64,000 bases of DNA from Sulfolobaceae archaeon (GTDB lineage: Archaea > Thermoproteota > Thermoprotei_A > Sulfolobales > Sulfolobaceae): contig JAPNVD010000031.1 in the NCBI GenBank assembly GCA_026627305.1, positions 1 to 64,000 on the forward strand, read 5' to 3'. Positions 61,475 to 64,000 of this stretch are shown here, piece after piece. Within the stretch, counting starts at the first letter, position 1; the number at the start of each line of letters is the position of its first letter. The notes under the pieces were generated by a model, which made no database searches, was not told the DNA's origin, and worked only from the letters and a program-made list of their open reading frames with translations. Position numbers and translations under genes: made by a program.

Positions 61475-63337
61475 TCACTGCGTAGAGCTTAGTGCCTCCT
61501 TTATCTCATCCATTATCCTCACGTCGTCAAGGGTTGATATATCTCCAGGGTTTTCGTTAGCGATTAATGCCTTTAATAACCTCCTCATTATCTTTCCGCT
61601 CTTAGTCTTGGGTAACCTCTTCACGAATACTACCTTATCAACTATATATCCTGAGTTCCTACAGTAGTTCTTTATATCGTTCCTCAACAGGTCATTGGGT
61701 TCAACACCTTGCTTAGGAACTACGAAGGCATAAATCGAGTTCCCCGCACCTATAACTGCAGCCTCAGCAACGTTAGGATGAGACACTATTATGCTTTCAA
61801 CCTCTAGAGTCCCAATCCTTTCACCCTCAGCCCTTATCACATCATCAGCCCTCCCCAAGACATAGAGGTAGCCATCCTCGTCGTAGTAGCCGTAATCACC
61901 AGTGTAGAAGTACCCTGGGAACCTGGACCAGTACTGCTTTATTATCCTCTCGTAGTTGGGGTCATTCCACATCTTGGCTAAGGCTGGAGATAATGGCTTC
62001 AGTACTATGTAACCCTTCTGCTTAGGAGGTAAGGGTTTTCCATCATCGTCTACAACTAGGAAGTATGATCCTGGGAACTGTATCCCTGCAGATCCAGGCT
62101 TGTAGGGGATCTCACCTAGTCCAAAAGGAGTGGCAGCTACTGGCATTAAGTGCTCGGTCATCCAATAGGCATCAGCTATCTTAACGTTAGGCATGTTCTG
62201 AGTTAGCCAAGTCCATGCTCCGACGTTTAGTGGCTCACCTGTGTTGAGGATTAGCCTAAGAGATGATATGTCACCTGACTTTATCGACTCCTCTCCTAGG
62301 CTCTTAAGGGTGTAAAGTGTAGTGGTGGAGCTCCAGACTATGTTTACGTTGAACCTCTCTACTATCCTCGAGAACAGGTCTTTCTTATATCCAATAAAGC
62401 CTTCAAATAGTACTCCGGTAATCCCCATTACTGGGATAGTATATAGGTTCGCCATAGGCCAAACAGGCCATCCCAACTCAGAGATTGTCCACCACACCTC
62501 GTTCTCCCCTGGATTGAAGAGGGCCTTAAATGACCAGTTCAAGGCTACTACATATCCACCGTTGGTATGATATAGTCCCTTTGGTCTCCCAGTCGTCCCT
62601 GAAGTGTAATAAATTGTTGCAGGCTCATTAGCCTCTACCTCTTCAGGTCTTACATAGACCCTACCCCTAGGCTTTATCTCTTCATAGATTAAATCCCTGT
62701 TCTCCTTTACGTTAAAGTCGTGATAACCCCTAGAGACAATGATAACGTTCTCTATTGGCGTCTTATGGCTATCTAAAAGTTTATCGACGAAGTCCTTAAC
62801 CCTTATTTCACTGCCGTTTCTGAAGGTCTTAGATACAGTTATTAAAACCTTTGAACCGCAATCGTTTAACCTATAGCTAAGCGTCTCCTCGCTTAAGCCT
62901 AAATAATGGATAGCTAAGACGCCTCCTAACCTATGAACTGCGAGAGAGAAGTAAACTGCCTCAGGGATACTGGGCATGAGCATTGAGACCACATCACCCT
63001 TCTTAACCCCTAATTGGCTCAGTAAAAACGCTGCCCTGTTTACCTCGTGATAGAGGTCTTGATAAGATATTGCCTTACTCTCGAGCCTTTCATTGATCCA
63101 GTAGAAAGCTACCTTGTCTTTTTTATAAGGTAAATGTCTATCGACAGCGTTATAGGCTATGTTAGTTGTACCGCCCACAAACCACCTCTCTTTTGGCGGT
63201 TCCCCTTCGAGTACTTTCTCTGGTCTCTTGAACCATGATATGAAGTTAGCCTTATCTGACCAAAAGGTTTCAGGGTTCTCTATTGCTGCTTTTGAAAGAC
63301 CTCTGATCTGATCGAGAGAATAGATCTTCCAACTCAT
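61475..63337 (-). CDS. Acetyl-CoA synthetase-like AMP-forming ligase
   Basis: The 620-residue protein follows the acetyl/propionyl-CoA synthetase layout: WFVGGTTNIAYNAVDRHL near the start, the P-loop TIYYTSGTTGRPKGLYHT, NTGEPLN, GDYGYYDEDGYLYVLGRADDVI, and the C-terminal lysine in LPKTKSGKIMRR. The acyl-pocket motif reads DAYWMTEHLM where acetyl-CoA synthetases have W-W-x-T-E-T-G; the Trp that restricts pocket size is kept (Y-W). It may activate acetate, propionate or 3-hydroxypropionate. It faces the partial gene at 63854 across a 516-base gap. Confidence 0.87.
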   Translation of the reverse strand: MSWKIYSLDQIRGLSKAAIENPETFWSDKANFISWFKRPEKVLEGEPPKERWFVGGTTNIAYNAVDRHLPYKKDKVAFYWINERLESKAISYQDLYHEVNRAAFLLSQLGVKKGDVVSMLMPSIPEAVYFSLAVHRLGGVLAIHYLGLSEETLSYRLNDCGSKVLITVSKTFRNGSEIRVKDFVDKLLDSHKTPIENVIIVSRGYHDFNVKENRDLIYEEIKPRGRVYVRPEEVEANEPATIYYTSGTTGRPKGLYHTNGGYVVALNWSFKALFNPGENEVWWTISELGWPVWPMANLYTIPVMGITGVLFEGFIGYKKDLFSRIVERFNVNIVWSSTTTLYTLKSLGEESIKSGDISSLRLILNTGEPLNVGAWTWLTQNMPNVKIADAYWMTEHLMPVAATPFGLGEIPYKPGSAGIQFPGSYFLVVDDDGKPLPPKQKGYIVLKPLSPALAKMWNDPNYERIIKQYWSRFPGYFYTGDYGYYDEDGYLYVLGRADDVIRAEGERIGTLEVESIIVSHPNVAEAAVIGAGNSIYAFVVPKQGVEPNDLLRNDIKNYCRNSGYIVDKVVFVKRLPKTKSGKIMRRLLKALIANENPGDISTLDDVRIMDEIKEALSSTQ

Positions 63338-63853
63338 GTTATACTTTTTTATAAAAGTAGCGACTTATATACTTTTATGAGTACATTAAATACTACTTAG
63401 GATGTAAATACAATAGTAGTTTTATCTTTGAAAATTAAACTATAAGATATAGGAGGGATAATATAACTATAAATACTTTTTATCCTAGTCACGAAATTAA
63501 TAACGAGCTTTATTTTGCTAACGCATATGATTTTACTTAAACAGATAAAATCTCTTATCACCTCATACTAGAGCTAATCCGTGTATATATTTATTTAGTT
63601 AAGTAATTAAATACTTAGAAAACTGTACACAGGCAGTATGACGTGTTAGGGAGTATTTTCTTTTTATGTCCATTAAGATTTGAAAAGTGACGTATTACTT
63701 ATCTCTGCAATTATGAAAATTTTTAGCGTAAAAACAAAAATAAACGTACTATCTCATTAAACTACCAAATTCCATATATTTTATATACTTACTATATATT
63801 TTCTTTATGTCAATTTTGGCAAAGTTTTTTAAGGATTATGATAAAAATTACAT
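63338..63853. other. Long AT-rich intergenic region
   Basis: 516 bases between divergent genes with no open frame of note and no repeat. Near the right end GTTTTTTAAGG (63825-63835) is a TATA candidate for the gene starting at 63854. The acetyl-CoA synthetase promoter lies at the left end. The size suggests regulatory DNA for the synthetase. Confidence 0.5.
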
Positions 63854-64000
63854 ATGTCCTTTAATGGAATTAAAGGTGCGGTGAATGTTCCAGGAGAAAT
63901 CCCTTGGGAAATAGTCCTCTTATACTTCATTCTAGCCCTAGCCTTCGTCTTCTATATAGGCAAGAAACAAGGGGGTCTTAAAAAGTTTACTACTCTAGAT
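63854..64000 (+). CDS. Partial membrane protein at the window end
   Basis: The ATG at 63854 starts 49 codons in frame to the last base: MSFNGIKGAVNVPGEI, then a membrane helix WEIVLLYFILALAFVFYIGKK and a basic turn. The gene continues past the window. The TATA candidate about 26 bases upstream supports a leaderless start. The family cannot be read from this part. Confidence 0.6.
   Translation, partial: MSFNGIKGAVNVPGEIPWEIVLLYFILALAFVFYIGKKQGGLKKFTTLD

Noticed and set aside
1-64000. CRISPR array, tRNA and rRNA genes
   Set aside because: No regularly spaced repeats of 24-37 bases and no clear tRNA cloverleaf or rRNA core sequence were seen by eye. A covariance-model scan would be needed to exclude a tRNA firmly.

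Overview
The window looks like chromosomal DNA of an aerobic thermoacidophilic archaeon of the family Sulfolobaceae. The evidence is a complete SoxM-type terminal oxidase gene set with sulfocyanin, Rieske protein and cytochrome b (35.3-41.8 kb), an alcohol dehydrogenase that carries every zinc ligand of the characterised Saccharolobus solfataricus enzyme, TATA boxes about 25-30 bases ahead of start codons (leaderless genes), T-rich terminators, GTG/TTG starts, and the dominance of AGG/AGA and ATA codons in an AT-rich sequence. No rRNA, tRNA or CRISPR array was recognised.

Layout. 0-2.8 kb is a graveyard of TnpB (IS200/IS605-type) remnants with one frameshifted ATPase gene. 2.8-16.7 kb is a mixed housekeeping and accessory stretch: two MFS exporters, a nucleoside phosphorylase-like enzyme, an acetyltransferase, a CARF-HTH regulator of the Csa3 type facing an unknown gene, a zinc-finger protein, a YkgJ-type protein, an acetamidase/formamidase, an FTR1-like half-size membrane protein, and a K+-channel-like protein with a strange selectivity filter. 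16.8-19.4 kb groups an NDH-2-like flavoprotein, two hemerythrin-like proteins and a DUF364 protein, which suggests oxygen or iron handling. 19.4-23.1 kb has an ABC-2 exporter and a secreted phosphoesterase. 23.5-31.6 kb is molybdenum and C1/C2 metabolism: an orphan molybdopterin hydroxylase subunit, alcohol dehydrogenase, an acetate-type transporter, a large FdhF-like protein and FdhD.

31.7-34.5 kb holds what I think is the most interesting local system: a membrane-spanning one-component regulator (outside sensor domain, one membrane segment, inside winged helix) surrounded by small secreted or membrane proteins. Their promoters share a palindrome, GTTCCGGAAC, or a close variant, near the TATA boxes. 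34.6-44.4 kb is the respiratory block: soxM and soxE on one strand, soxFGHI on the other, followed by two paralogous seven-helix membrane proteins with a Cys-Cys motif.

44.5-63.3 kb contains a two-part lipoate ligase, a coiled-coil surface protein, a second frameshifted ATPase, a metallo-beta-lactamase-fold enzyme, a radical SAM protein, a thioesterase and two acyl-CoA synthetases, WrbA, XdhC, CutA, a CruF-like carotenoid enzyme, a large secreted protein, a YHS-Rdx fusion, and an overlapping pair made of an Asp/Glu-racemase-fold protein and an unknown Cys-rich protein. The right edge cuts a small membrane-protein gene.

All family assignments are by reading motifs, without database searches. 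Promoter and operator calls rest on sequence and position only.
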